Both the position numbers and the translations under genes were made by a program. Under the pieces are notes generated by a model. It had not been told where the DNA came from. It searched no databases and saw only the letters and a list, made by a program, of their open reading frames with translations. Shown piece by piece: positions 1 to 7,566 of a stretch of 33,108 nucleotides of DNA. Positions within the stretch are counted from its first letter, which is position 1, and every line of letters begins with the position of its first letter. This DNA comes from Betaproteobacteria bacterium (GTDB lineage Bacteria > Pseudomonadota > Gammaproteobacteria > Burkholderiales > CAIKXV01): the NCBI GenBank assembly GCA_021298815.1, contig JAJTHE010000019.1, positions 1-33,108 on the forward strand, written 5' to 3'.

Positions 1-708
1 AGCCTCGCCGATGTCAGCCGGGCGATGGACGACTACGCGTCTCTCCTCGTCGAGCGGGTCCGGCCCGGCGAGCGCGTGCTCGATGTCGGCTGCGGCATGG
101 GCGGCCTGCTTGACCGCCTCGATCGGGCCGGTGCGAAACCGACCGGGGTCACGCCGAACCGGGCCCATGCGCAGCATATCGGTGCCGGCTGGCCGCACAT
201 CCCGCTGATCGAAAGCCCGTTCGAGCAGGTCGACGCCACGGCCGTCGACCCGAAGTTCGACGCGGTGATCAACGCCGAGTCGTTCCAGTACATCGACCTC
301 GACCAGGGGCTGGCGAAGGTGAAGGCACTGCTCGCACCGGGCGGGCGCTGGATCGTCATCGACTACTACCGCCTGCAGCCGGGGGCGAAGAACAAGTCAG
401 GGCACGTGCTGTCGGATTTCGAGGGCGCGCTCGCGCGCCATGGCCTCGAGATCACCGAGCGGGTGGATGTCACCGAGAACTGCGTGCCCAGCCTCGCCTA
501 CGGCCGCCTGCTGGCGACCCGCTTCGCGCTGCCGATGGCACGCTTCGGTTCGGACAAGCTGTTCCTCAGGCAGCGGCTGCTCGGCTACCTGTTCCGCGAC
601 ACCGTGAAGGCGAAGCTCGACGGCGTGCGCCTCGATACGCTCGACCCCGAGGTGTTCCGGCGCGAGAAGCGCTACCTGCTGTTCACGATACGTCGCCGCG
701 AAGGCTGA
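1..708 (+). CDS. SAM-dependent class I methyltransferase, 5'-truncated by window edge
   Basis: The frame is open from base 1 with no stop, so the true start lies outside the window; an internal ATG at 25 is not needed as a start. The visible 235 residues hold the SAM-binding motif I (VLDVGCGMGG), then an acidic residue region and a DAVINAESFQYI stretch that fits motif IV/post-I of the Rossmann-fold methyltransferases (methyltransferase type 11/25 families). The C-terminal part, rich in Arg, Leu and Phe and ending IRRREG, may form a substrate-binding helical region. The substrate cannot be told; small-molecule or lipid methylation is typical of the family. It stands alone, with 196 bases separating it from the molybdenum hydroxylase genes, so co-transcription is uncertain. 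Confidence 0.85.
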   Translation, partial: SLADVSRAMDDYASLLVERVRPGERVLDVGCGMGGLLDRLDRAGAKPTGVTPNRAHAQHIGAGWPHIPLIESPFEQVDATAVDPKFDAVINAESFQYIDLDQGLAKVKALLAPGGRWIVIDYYRLQPGAKNKSGHVLSDFEGALARHGLEITERVDVTENCVPSLAYGRLLATRFALPMARFGSDKLFLRQRLLGYLFRDTVKAKLDGVRLDTLDPEVFRREKRYLLFTIRRREG

Positions 709-904
709 CGCCGGCGCAGCTGCTTTCCCACGCCGCGATACCTGCCGGCGTTGACCGACGGCGCCAACAGGTCTAGCCTGAACGGGCATTCGATGGGGAG
801 ATCCCGGCCGCCTGCGGTGCCCGCGCCGGCAGTGGATCGTTCGCTGCAACGTTCGGACGGCCCGGGCCTCGATGTCCGGAAGCCGATCCGGTGAGGAGGC
901 TTCG

Positions 905-1372
905 ATGTCGGACAAGATCTCGGTCACGCTGACCGTCAACGGCCAGCCAAGTACCGTGCGCGCGCTGCCGGACACGCCGCTGCTGTGGGTGCTGCGCGAG
1001 GAACTGAAGCTCACTGGCACCCGCTTCGGGTGTGGGGTCGGACAGTGCGGTGCCTGCACGGTGCACATCGACGGCCAGCCGAACCATGCCTGCCTGAATG
1101 CGATCAGCAGCATGCAGGGGCGGACGGTCACTACCATCGAGGGGCTTGCGCCGGCCGGCGACCATCCGTTGCAGAGGGCATGGATCGCCGAGCAGGTACC
1201 GCAGTGCGGCTACTGCCAGTCGGGCCAGATCATGCGTGCAGCCGGGCTGCTGAACGAGAAGCGTCGGCCCTCGCGGGAGGAGATCGTCCACTACATGCAG
1301 CCGAACCTCTGTCGCTGCGGGACCTACGCCCGCATCGTGCGGGCGATCGAGCGCGCATCGAAGGAGGGCTGA
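905..1372 (+). CDS. iorA: (2Fe-2S) subunit of a two-subunit molybdenum hydroxylase, IorA-like
   Basis: This 155-residue protein is the iron-sulfur subunit of a xanthine-oxidase-family molybdenum hydroxylase of the isoquinoline 1-oxidoreductase type. It passes electrons from the molybdopterin subunit to an acceptor. The N-terminal plant-type ferredoxin cluster is visible as Cys43, Cys48, Cys51 and Cys63 (motif CGVGQCGAC). The second helical-domain cluster is Cys101, Cys104, Cys136 and Cys138 (CGYC and CRC). Length is normal for the family. ATG at 905 is chosen over an in-frame ATG at 872 because a GAGGAGG-like ribosome site lies just upstream and the ferredoxin fold begins immediately. Its stop is 2 bases from the next ATG, so it is an operon with the large subunit. 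No FAD subunit gene is present, as expected for the two-subunit type. Confidence 0.9.
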   Translation: MSDKISVTLTVNGQPSTVRALPDTPLLWVLREELKLTGTRFGCGVGQCGACTVHIDGQPNHACLNAISSMQGRTVTTIEGLAPAGDHPLQRAWIAEQVPQCGYCQSGQIMRAAGLLNEKRRPSREEIVHYMQPNLCRCGTYARIVRAIERASKEG

Positions 1373-1374
1373 CC

Positions 1375-3615
1375 ATGGTCGACCACGGAAGACGACAGTT
1401 CATGACCGGCGCGGCCGGCCTGACCTTCGGCATCGCCACTGGCACGATCGCCGGCTCGATCGGCACCGCAGGGGACGTGGCGGCACAGCCCGCCGGCGCG
1501 CAGCCGCGCAGCCGCACGATGAATCCCTGGGTCACGCTGTCCACCGACGGCACGGTGACCATCATGTCGGCCGCGTCCGAGATGGGACAGGGATCGCTGA
1601 CCTCGCTGCCGCTGGTGCTTGCCGAGGAGATGGATGCCGACTGGTCCAGGGTGCGTATCGTGCATGCGCCACCGAACGACGCGATCTACGGCAACCCGCG
1701 CATGGGCAACGTGATGTACACCGCGGGCAGCCTGGCGGTGACCGGGTACTTCACGATGATGCGTCAGTTCGGCGCACAGGTCCGCTGGGTGCTGGTCGAC
1801 AATGCTGCGCGGCGTCTCGGCGTGCCGGCGGCGGAACTGTCGACGCAACCGGGCCGCGTGCTGCACCTCGCGTCCGGGCGCAGCCTGTCCTTCGGCGAGA
1901 TCGCCGTGTTCGCCGAGGTGCCTGCGAAGGCGCCGGAGATCGCGCTCGAGCCGCTCGACACGGTGCGCTTCCGCCTTGTCGGACGCGACGTCGGCCGGAT
2001 CGACGTGCCGGGCAAGGTGCGCGGTGCGCCGGTCTACAGCATCGACGTGCAGCAGCCGGGGATGGTCTACGGCGCGATCCTGCGCGAACCGGTCGAAGGG
2101 GCGTCGGTGGTGTCGGTGGACGACCGCGCTGCGCGCGCGATCGAAGGCGTGATCGACGTCGTGCGCCTGAAGTACGGCGTCGGCGTGATCGCCGATGCAC
2201 CGTGGGCGGCGTTCAAGGCAAAGCAGGCGCTCAAGGTGCAATGGGGCCGCCAGGCGACCGGCTGGGGCTTCTCGACCGAAAAGGGGTTCGAGGCCTTCGC
2301 CGCGATCGCGCGCGACGACAGCCGGCAGGGCATCGCCTGGGAGTCGCAGGGCAACGTGCGCAAGGCCCTGCAGTCGGCGTCCAGCCGGTTCGAGCGCGAG
2401 TACCGCGCCGACTATGCCTACCATGCGCAGATGGAGCCGCTGAACTCGGTGGCATCCGTGTCGCCCGACGGCACGGCCTGCGAGATCTGGTGTGGCACCC
2501 AGAGCCAGACCTTCGCGGTCGCCGCGGTGGCGGATGCACTGGGCATCGCGCGCGAGCGCGTGAAGCTGAACGACATGATGGTCGGCGGCGGCTTCGGCCG
2601 GCGCGGCAACCGCGACACCGAATTCATCGTCGATTCGGCATTGCTGTCGCGCGCGGCGAAGCGTCCGGTCAAGGTGACCTGGACCCGCGAGGACGACGTG
2701 AAGAACGGCCGGTTCCGGCCGCTCTACGTGAACCGCCTCAGCGCCGGCCTGGATGCCGGCGGACGCATCGTCGCCTGGCACCACAAGGTGGTCAGCGACC
2801 GGGTGCTGCCGTTCGCCGATCCGGTGCGCGCGAAGGCCTCGAAGGGGCGCGACAACATCGCGATGCGCGGCACCGAGATCCCGAGCTACGACATCCCCGA
2901 CCGGCTGGCCGAGGGCATCCATCCGGATACCGGGATCCGCACCGCGCCGCTGCGGGCGATCGGGGTCGGGCAGAACTGCTTCGCCAACGAGTGCTTCATC
3001 GACGAGATCGCGGCCGAGCGCGGTGTCGATCCGGTCGACTACCGGCTGGCGCTGCTCGCGCGCACGCCGCGGGCGCAGGCGGTCGTGCGTGAAGCTGCCA
3101 GAATGGCCGGATGGGAGCGCCGGGCCGCGCTGGAGAAGCAGGGCCGGGCGCTGGGCGTCGCCTACATCGACTACACCGGTTCGCATGTCGCCGCGATCGC
3201 CGAGGTCTCGGTCGACCGGCCGAGCGGCGAGGTGAAGGTGCATCGCATCTGGTGCACGATCGACTGCGGGGTCGCGGTGCAGCCGGACAACGTGGTGGCG
3301 CAGACCGAAAGCTCGATCGTGTACGGCCTGGGGCTTGCGCTGACCGAGCAGATCCTGGTCGCCGACGGGCAGGTGCAGCAGTCCAACTTCTACGACTACC
3401 GCGTGCCCCGGATGAGTGACATGCCCGAGATGATCATCAAGGTGATGCCCACGCCGAACCATCCGACCGGTGCCGGCCAGATGGCGACGCCGCTGGTCGC
3501 CCCGGCGATCGCCAATGCGCTCGCGCGGCTGACCGGCGCACGGTTGCGCCAGCAGCCGATGCTGCCGGCACGCGTGCGCACCGCACTGGCCGAGGGCACA
3601 GGTCGGGTCGCCTGA
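1375..3615 (+). CDS. iorB: Molybdopterin-binding large subunit of aldehyde/N-heterocycle hydroxylase, IorB-like, with Glu to Gln at the presumed catalytic position
   Basis: This 746-residue protein is the large subunit partner of the preceding iron-sulfur protein, and the pair would hydroxylate an N-heterocycle or aldehyde using water. A twin-arginine start (RRQFM at residues 6-10, followed by a Gly/Ala-rich stretch) suggests export by Tat, as known for IorB proteins. MSAASEMGQGS, GGGFGRRGNRD (about residue 404) and GVGQNCFANECFIDEIA match molybdenum-cofactor-binding segments. Near the C-terminus the family normally shows a GxGE motif that carries the base-catalyst glutamate; here it reads GAGQMATP, with Gln702 (codon CAG at 3478-3480). 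No cytochrome c subunit gene follows, although many beta-proteobacterial relatives have one. The substrate is unknown. The family call is firm; activity is doubtful because of Gln702. Confidence 0.9.
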   Translation: MVDHGRRQFMTGAAGLTFGIATGTIAGSIGTAGDVAAQPAGAQPRSRTMNPWVTLSTDGTVTIMSAASEMGQGSLTSLPLVLAEEMDADWSRVRIVHAPPNDAIYGNPRMGNVMYTAGSLAVTGYFTMMRQFGAQVRWVLVDNAARRLGVPAAELSTQPGRVLHLASGRSLSFGEIAVFAEVPAKAPEIALEPLDTVRFRLVGRDVGRIDVPGKVRGAPVYSIDVQQPGMVYGAILREPVEGASVVSVDDRAARAIEGVIDVVRLKYGVGVIADAPWAAFKAKQALKVQWGRQATGWGFSTEKGFEAFAAIARDDSRQGIAWESQGNVRKALQSASSRFEREYRADYAYHAQMEPLNSVASVSPDGTACEIWCGTQSQTFAVAAVADALGIARERVKLNDMMVGGGFGRRGNRDTEFIVDSALLSRAAKRPVKVTWTREDDVKNGRFRPLYVNRLSAGLDAGGRIVAWHHKVVSDRVLPFADPVRAKASKGRDNIAMRGTEIPSYDIPDRLAEGIHPDTGIRTAPLRAIGVGQNCFANECFIDEIAAERGVDPVDYRLALLARTPRAQAVVREAARMAGWERRAALEKQGRALGVAYIDYTGSHVAAIAEVSVDRPSGEVKVHRIWCTIDCGVAVQPDNVVAQTESSIVYGLGLALTEQILVADGQVQQSNFYDYRVPRMSDMPEMIIKVMPTPNHPTGAGQMATPLVAPAIANALARLTGARLRQQPMLPARVRTALAEGTGRVA

Positions 3616-3620
3616 GCGAT

Positions 3621-3640
3621 GGTGCCGGCATGCCGGCACC
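3621..3640. terminator. Perfect 20-base palindrome after iorB, candidate hairpin or terminator
   Basis: GGTGCCGGCATGCCGGCACC reads identically on both strands. It begins 5 bases after the iorB stop and can form an 8-bp GC stem with a CATG loop. There is no immediate T run; a pyrimidine stretch (CTTTCTT) follows 14 bases later. It may attenuate read-through into the next gene or act as a protein site. Confidence 0.4.
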
Positions 3641-3678
3641 GGCTACCATCCGGCTTTCTTCCGTGAAGGAGATCGCCG

Positions 3679-4440
3679 GTGGCAGCATCACTACCGCAGT
3701 TCGCACCCGGGGGTTACCGCTTCGTCCCCGGTCCGTTCCAGTATTCGGCCGGTGTCGCCGCCGAGCCCGGCTTCGAGATCGTGCGCGCCCGTTTCCTGCG
3801 GCCGATGCCGCTGGCCGCCGGATTCGCCGCGATCGAGCGCCACCTCGCCTCCGTGGGGCGCTCGCCGCTCGCGTTCTGCCAGTGCGAGCTGCGCTCGCCT
3901 GCGCCGTTCACCGAGGAAGGCTTCGTCTCGTTCAACCGCGACTATGTCGGCACGCTGGAACGCTGGGGGCTGATCCGCGACGGCGTGAACCCGGTCGCGC
4001 GCAGCAATGTCTGCCCTGAACTAGACAAGCCCCCGGTGCCGAGCCTGTTCGCGTTCTCCTATACGGTGCCCGCCGCCGATGCGCCGCCGACCTTCTTGGT
4101 GGCGGGCAGCGCCGAGGCACCGGAGGGCAAGGGCCATTACGAGAATCACATCGTCCGACGCGGCGAGACCTCCCCGGACGCAATCCTCGAGAAGGCGCGC
4201 TGGGTGCTCGGCGAGATGGAGCGCCGGATGGCCTCGCTCGGTTTCGCCTGGCCGGACATCACGGGTGCCCAGCTCTACACGATCCACGACCCGCATCCGT
4301 TCCTGGCGGCGGAACTCGCGCGGCGCGGCGCGATGCGCGCCGGCCTGACCTGGCACTGGGTGCGTCCGCCAGTGGTCGACCTGGAGTACGAAATGGACGT
4401 GCGCGGCGTGCGGCGCGAACTCGTGGTCGACGGCGGCTGA
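3679..4440 (+). CDS. CnbZ-like (2-aminomuconate deaminase-like) protein
   Basis: This 253-residue protein resembles CnbZ, the 2-amino-5-chloromuconate deaminase of nitroaromatic degraders, from remembered family features: the opening FAPGGYRFVPGPFQYSAG, ELRSPAPFTEEGF, PVARSNVCPE and the closing TWHWVRPPVVDLEYEMD. CnbZ-type enzymes remove ammonia from 2-aminomuconate-type intermediates after ring cleavage. The start is GTG at 3679, supported by GAAGGA about 8 bases upstream; no better ATG exists. It follows iorAB by 63 bases with a palindrome between. It converges with the FecR gene, the two stops being only 4 bases apart. No other aminophenol pathway genes are nearby, so the exact substrate is inferred and may differ. 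An unrelated deaminase or isomerase role of the same fold is possible. Confidence 0.6.
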   Translation: MAASLPQFAPGGYRFVPGPFQYSAGVAAEPGFEIVRARFLRPMPLAAGFAAIERHLASVGRSPLAFCQCELRSPAPFTEEGFVSFNRDYVGTLERWGLIRDGVNPVARSNVCPELDKPPVPSLFAFSYTVPAADAPPTFLVAGSAEAPEGKGHYENHIVRRGETSPDAILEKARWVLGEMERRMASLGFAWPDITGAQLYTIHDPHPFLAAELARRGAMRAGLTWHWVRPPVVDLEYEMDVRGVRRELVVDGG

Positions 4441-4444
4441 CCCC

Positions 4445-5215
4445 TCAGCGGAACAATCCGGGCAGGTTGGGCATGAACTGCCTGAGGTTGCCCGGGACCT
4501 GCTTCAGCAACTGCTGCTGCAGCAGGTCGCCCGCGGCCTGCAGCAGGTTGTCGTAGCGGCCGGGCCGGAACACCGCGGGCACGTTGTTGAGCAGCCCCAG
4601 GCCCTGCGCGGCCGCCGCGATGTTCAACGCGGCGAAGGCGACCTGCCCGGCGGTGACCTCCAGGGTCTGGCCGCTCTTCAGGTCGGTGACCACGGTCGCA
4701 CCCGAGGTGACCCGCTGGTAGGTGCCTGCCGCGGCCTCGGGGGTATCGTCCTCCACCACCACGGTCTCGAAGTCGGTGCCGCGCACGCCGATGGTGGCGG
4801 TCGAGGTGCCGACCTGGAAGCCGCGCGGGTTCTGCCGTCCGATCAGGCCGGTCACCGTACGCAGCGCGCCACGGGTGATCGACAGCAGGCTGGTCGATTC
4901 CTTCACGCGTTCGCGGCTGGCGAACTGGTAGCGGCTGACCGTGAAGCGGGTGTTCGCGCGTACTGCGATCACGGCATCGTCGACCATGCGGATCAGCAGC
5001 TCGCCGTCGCTGGCCGTGACGATCGATTCGCCTTCGAAGATCGAATCGCCGCGGGCGAGCGTGCGTTCGGCCGCGCCGGGCGGGATCGCCCAGGCGAGTC
5101 CCGCGGCCTGTTCGACGCGGCCCACGGCCTGCGGCTGGGCGATCGCCGCGGGTGCCACCACGCAGGCGGCGAACAGAAGCGGCAGCAGGGGCAGCAGCAG
5201 GCGGACGGCGTTCAT
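4445..5215 (-). CDS. FecR-domain periplasmic protein
   Basis: This 256-residue protein has a Sec signal peptide (hydrophobic Leu-rich core, likely cleavage after AIA near residue 26). A FecR-like domain follows: GDSIFEGESIVTASDGELLIRMVDD, a basic SRYQFASRERVKEST region, and RGALRTVTGLIGRQNPRGFQV leading into TATIGVRGTDFE. That last motif is the hallmark of stand-alone FecR-domain proteins rather than of TonB-linked sigma regulators, and no sigma factor or TonB receptor is nearby. The C-terminal quarter is rich in Leu and Gln (NLLQAAGDLLQQQLLKQ) and could be amphipathic. Its ATG overlaps the stop of the MarR gene (TGATG), so it is translated with MarR and probably shares its promoter. Its role is unknown. 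Confidence 0.8.
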   Translation of the reverse strand: MNAVRLLLPLLPLLFAACVVAPAAIAQPQAVGRVEQAAGLAWAIPPGAAERTLARGDSIFEGESIVTASDGELLIRMVDDAVIAVRANTRFTVSRYQFASRERVKESTSLLSITRGALRTVTGLIGRQNPRGFQVGTSTATIGVRGTDFETVVVEDDTPEAAAGTYQRVTSGATVVTDLKSGQTLEVTAGQVAFAALNIAAAAQGLGLLNNVPAVFRPGRYDNLLQAAGDLLQQQLLKQVPGNLRQFMPNLPGLFR

Positions 5216-5772
5216 CAGCGGGGTCCCTTCTTCGCGGCCGCGCGTGCACCGCCCGCGGCGGGCTCCGGCTCCTGTTCATGGCCGGCGGCGAGCTGCGACA
5301 GCAGCCGTGCCAGGGTGCCGCGCTCGGCCTCGCTCAGCACCTCGAGCAGCCGAGCCTGCTCGGCGAAATGCCGCTCGATCACCCGGTTGGCCAGCTTGAG
5401 GCCCCTGGGCGTCAGGCGCACCGCGCTGGAGCGCGCATCCAGCGGGTCGGGCTCGCGGGTGACCCAGCCCATCGCCTCTGCACGCGCGATCCGGTTGGTG
5501 ATCGCGCCCGACGTGAGCAGGGCCTGCCGGTACAGCGCCGTGGGTGTCAGCGTGTAGGGCGGTCCCTGGCGCAGCAGTGCGCCCAGCACGGCGAAGGTTT
5601 CCCAGGTCAGGTCGAATTCGGCGAGCCAGCCGTCGGCCCGGCGCTGGAAGATGCGCGCGAGCCGGGTGATGCGTCCGATCACCTCGGTCGGTGCCGGGTC
5701 GAGGTCGTCGCGGCTCGCGCGCCACTGGGCTACGAACCGGCCCACTGCATCATCCGCCTGATATCTTGACAT
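5215..5772 (-). CDS. MarR-family transcriptional regulator
   Basis: This 185-residue winged-helix regulator has the MarR core: LTWETFAVLGALLRQG, then the recognition-helix region LTPTALYRQALLTSGAITNRIARAEAMG, then the wing WVTREPDPLDARSSAVRLTPRG. The last is the typical DxRxxxVxLT wing signature. The C-terminal tail is Ala/Pro/Lys-rich and probably disordered. The ATG at 5772 lies inside a dyad (5762-5779) that looks like a MarR operator, which suggests autoregulation. It is divergent from the CMD-fold gene at 5851 and its stop overlaps the FecR-protein start. MarR proteins usually release DNA on binding small phenolic or oxidant ligands; the ligand here is unknown. Confidence 0.9.
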   Translation of the reverse strand: MSRYQADDAVGRFVAQWRASRDDLDPAPTEVIGRITRLARIFQRRADGWLAEFDLTWETFAVLGALLRQGPPYTLTPTALYRQALLTSGAITNRIARAEAMGWVTREPDPLDARSSAVRLTPRGLKLANRVIERHFAEQARLLEVLSEAERGTLARLLSQLAAGHEQEPEPAAGGARAAAKKGPR

Positions 5773-5779
5773 TGAGATA
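5762..5779. promoter_or_regulatory. Candidate MarR operator
   Basis: TATCTTGACATTGAGATA is an imperfect inverted repeat (outer arms TATCT/AGATA pair fully, six of nine positions overall). It has the length and composition common in MarR-family sites. It overlaps the marR start codon and the -35 element of the divergent gene, so one site could control both directions. Assignment is by motif only. Confidence 0.5.
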
Positions 5780-5794
5780 ACTCGGGAATACGTT
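5766..5794 (+). promoter_or_regulatory. Candidate sigma-70 promoter of the CMD-fold gene
   Basis: TTGACA at 5766-5771 is a consensus -35, followed after 17 bases by a weak -10 (TACGTT, 5789-5794). The -35 lies within the proposed MarR operator, so MarR binding would block it. The gene start is at 5851, giving a leader of about 50 bases. Confidence 0.4.
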
Positions 5795-5850
5795 CCGGAT
5801 TGCCACGGCGCGATTGTACGCGCCGGCGAACGCCGCCCGAGGAGGCCGCC

Positions 5851-6513
5851 ATGAAGAAGCAGCGCATCAGCTACGTGCCGTTCGACCAGATCGAAGATCC
5901 GCGCATGCGCGAGGAGCTCGAGCGCTGCGCCCGCGACGGCACGCCGCGGCCCGAGAGCTCGGCGGTGCGGGCCCATGTCCCCGACTGCTTCTGGTTCTTC
6001 GCCGACTCGTGGGAGAAGGTGTTCCGCAACGGCGTGGTCGAGCATGCGATCAAGGAACTGTGCCGCGTCTACGTGTCGCGCTCGGTGATCTGCGAGTTCT
6101 GCGGCAACCAGCGCTCGATCAAGGGCGCGGCCGAGGGCCTGACCGAAGCCAAGTACGACGACCTGATCAACTTCGAGAAGTCGACGAAGTACGATGCGCG
6201 GCAGAAGGCGGCGCTGGCCTATGCCGAGGCGATCGTCTGGCGGCTCGACACTGACGATGCCTTCTGGGAGCGCATGTACGCGAGCTTCGACGAGGCACAG
6301 CTGGTCGAGCTCGGATGCGCGATCGGCCTGACCTACGGCCAGCAGAGCTGGCTGCGCATGCTCAACATCGAGCACCACCAGTATCTCGCCGGCACGGACG
6401 GTTCGATGGCGCCGGGCTTCGAGACCGCGGCGGCGCTGGCGGAGTCGAAGTCCTCGCCCGAGTACTGGGCGGCGCGCAAGGCCGAGCGGATCGCGGCGGG
6501 CAAGCTGGCCTGA
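5851..6513 (+). CDS. Carboxymuconolactone decarboxylase / AhpD-fold protein
   Basis: This 220-residue all-helical protein fits the AhpD/CMD superfamily. The core is ELCRVYVSRSVICEFCGNQRS, with a CxxC pair (CEFC), then a helix RQKAALAYAEAIVWRLD and a third segment AQLVELGCAIGLTYGQQSWLRML. In redox-active members a CxxC with a following His relays electrons to hydroperoxides; here Gln/Arg stand where the His is expected, so peroxidase activity is uncertain. ATG at 5851 has GAGGAGG 6 bases upstream. It is divergent from marR, with the candidate operator on its promoter, which suggests MarR-controlled expression under oxidant or phenolic stress. It may be transcribed together with the ketopantoate-reductase-like gene 115 bases downstream. 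Confidence 0.8.
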   Translation: MKKQRISYVPFDQIEDPRMREELERCARDGTPRPESSAVRAHVPDCFWFFADSWEKVFRNGVVEHAIKELCRVYVSRSVICEFCGNQRSIKGAAEGLTEAKYDDLINFEKSTKYDARQKAALAYAEAIVWRLDTDDAFWERMYASFDEAQLVELGCAIGLTYGQQSWLRMLNIEHHQYLAGTDGSMAPGFETAAALAESKSSPEYWAARKAERIAAGKLA

Positions 6514-6628
6514 ATCGTCCTGAGCGCTCCGGCGCCGGACGCCGTAAGATCGGCACGCGGCCTGCGCCGCATGCCCCGGCCATGCAAGGATCCGGGCGAC
6601 GGCAGGCCTGACTTCGGAGCGACAGAGC

Positions 6629-7564
6629 GTGAAGATATTCGTGTTGGGTGCCGGCGCGATCGGCGGCTACTACGGCGGGCGGCTGGTCGAGGCCGGGGCC
6701 GACGTCACCTTCCTCGTGCGCGAGCGCCGGCTGGCGCAGATCGCGCGCGACGGCCTGGTGATCGACAGTCCCGCCTTCGGCGATGCGCGCCTGAAGGTGA
6801 ACGCGGTCGCTGCGGTCGATCCGGCGCAGGCCTATGACCTCGTGCTGCTCACCAGCAAGGCCTACGACCTCGATGCGGCCATCGAGGCGGTGCGTCCCGC
6901 GATCGGGCGGCAGACGGCCATCCTGCCGTTGCTCAACGGTTATGCGCACGTCGACCGGCTGGTGGCCGAGTTCGGCGAGCAGCGGGTGATCGGCGGGCTG
7001 GCGAAGATCCAGGCCACGCTGACGCCGGACGGCGTGGTGAAGCACCTGAGCGACTGGCGCTTCATCACGTTCGGCGAGCTCGACGGCCGTGCGTCCGAAC
7101 GTGTCGGGCAACTGAAGGCCCTGTTCGACCGCACGTCGGTGGTGGCGAGCGTGTCCTCGAACATCCGCCACGACCTGTGGATCAAGCTGGTCCACCTGTC
7201 GACGGTGGCGGGCATGACCTGCCTGATGCGCGGCAGCGTCGGCGAGATCGCGCGCACGCCCGACGGCACGCGGCTGCTGAACGACTTCTTCGACCTGAAC
7301 ATCGAGATCGCGACCCGCGCCGGCTGCGCGCCGAAGCAGGGCTTCATCGACGAGTTCCGTGCACTGTTCTCCAACCGCGAGGCTGCCTACAGCGCCTCGA
7401 TGGCGCGCGACATCGAACGGGGCGGGCCGATCGAAGCCGACCATATCCTGGGCTTCATGCTCGAGCGCTGCCGCGCGTACGGCCTGGACGACCGGCTGCA
7501 CCTGATCGCGTACACGCACTGCAAGACCTACGAAGCGCGGCGCGAGGCCGGCCGGCTGCCCTGA
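6629..7564 (+). CDS. 2-dehydropantoate 2-reductase (ketopantoate reductase) family protein
   Basis: This 311-residue NAD(P)-dependent reductase has the ApbA/PanE layout. The N-terminal Rossmann motif is GAGAIGGYYGGRL (residues 7-19). LLTSKAYDLDAAI holds the conserved TSKAYD motif. LLNGYAHVDRL corresponds to the usual LQNG segment, and the C-terminal helical domain contains SSNIRHDLWIKLV, with the catalytic-type lysine in WxKL. The start is GTG (6629), with a weak GGAG upstream. Ketopantoate reductase makes pantoate for coenzyme A, but the catabolic setting and divergent binding residues make a broader 2-keto-acid reductase role as likely. The next gene starts 3 bases after its stop, so the two are in one operon. 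Confidence 0.8.
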   Translation: MKIFVLGAGAIGGYYGGRLVEAGADVTFLVRERRLAQIARDGLVIDSPAFGDARLKVNAVAAVDPAQAYDLVLLTSKAYDLDAAIEAVRPAIGRQTAILPLLNGYAHVDRLVAEFGEQRVIGGLAKIQATLTPDGVVKHLSDWRFITFGELDGRASERVGQLKALFDRTSVVASVSSNIRHDLWIKLVHLSTVAGMTCLMRGSVGEIARTPDGTRLLNDFFDLNIEIATRAGCAPKQGFIDEFRALFSNREAAYSASMARDIERGGPIEADHILGFMLERCRAYGLDDRLHLIAYTHCKTYEARREAGRLP

Positions 7565-7566
7565 AC

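Noticed and set aside
1324..3639. Very long minus-strand open frame opposite iorB
   Set aside because: It mirrors a plus-strand gene with clear molybdenum-hydroxylase motifs; His/Arg-rich composition without motifs is typical of antisense frames in GC-rich DNA.
6528..6539. TCCGGCGCCGGA palindrome after the CMD-fold gene as a terminator
   Set aside because: A 12-base GC palindrome is common by chance in such DNA and no T run follows.
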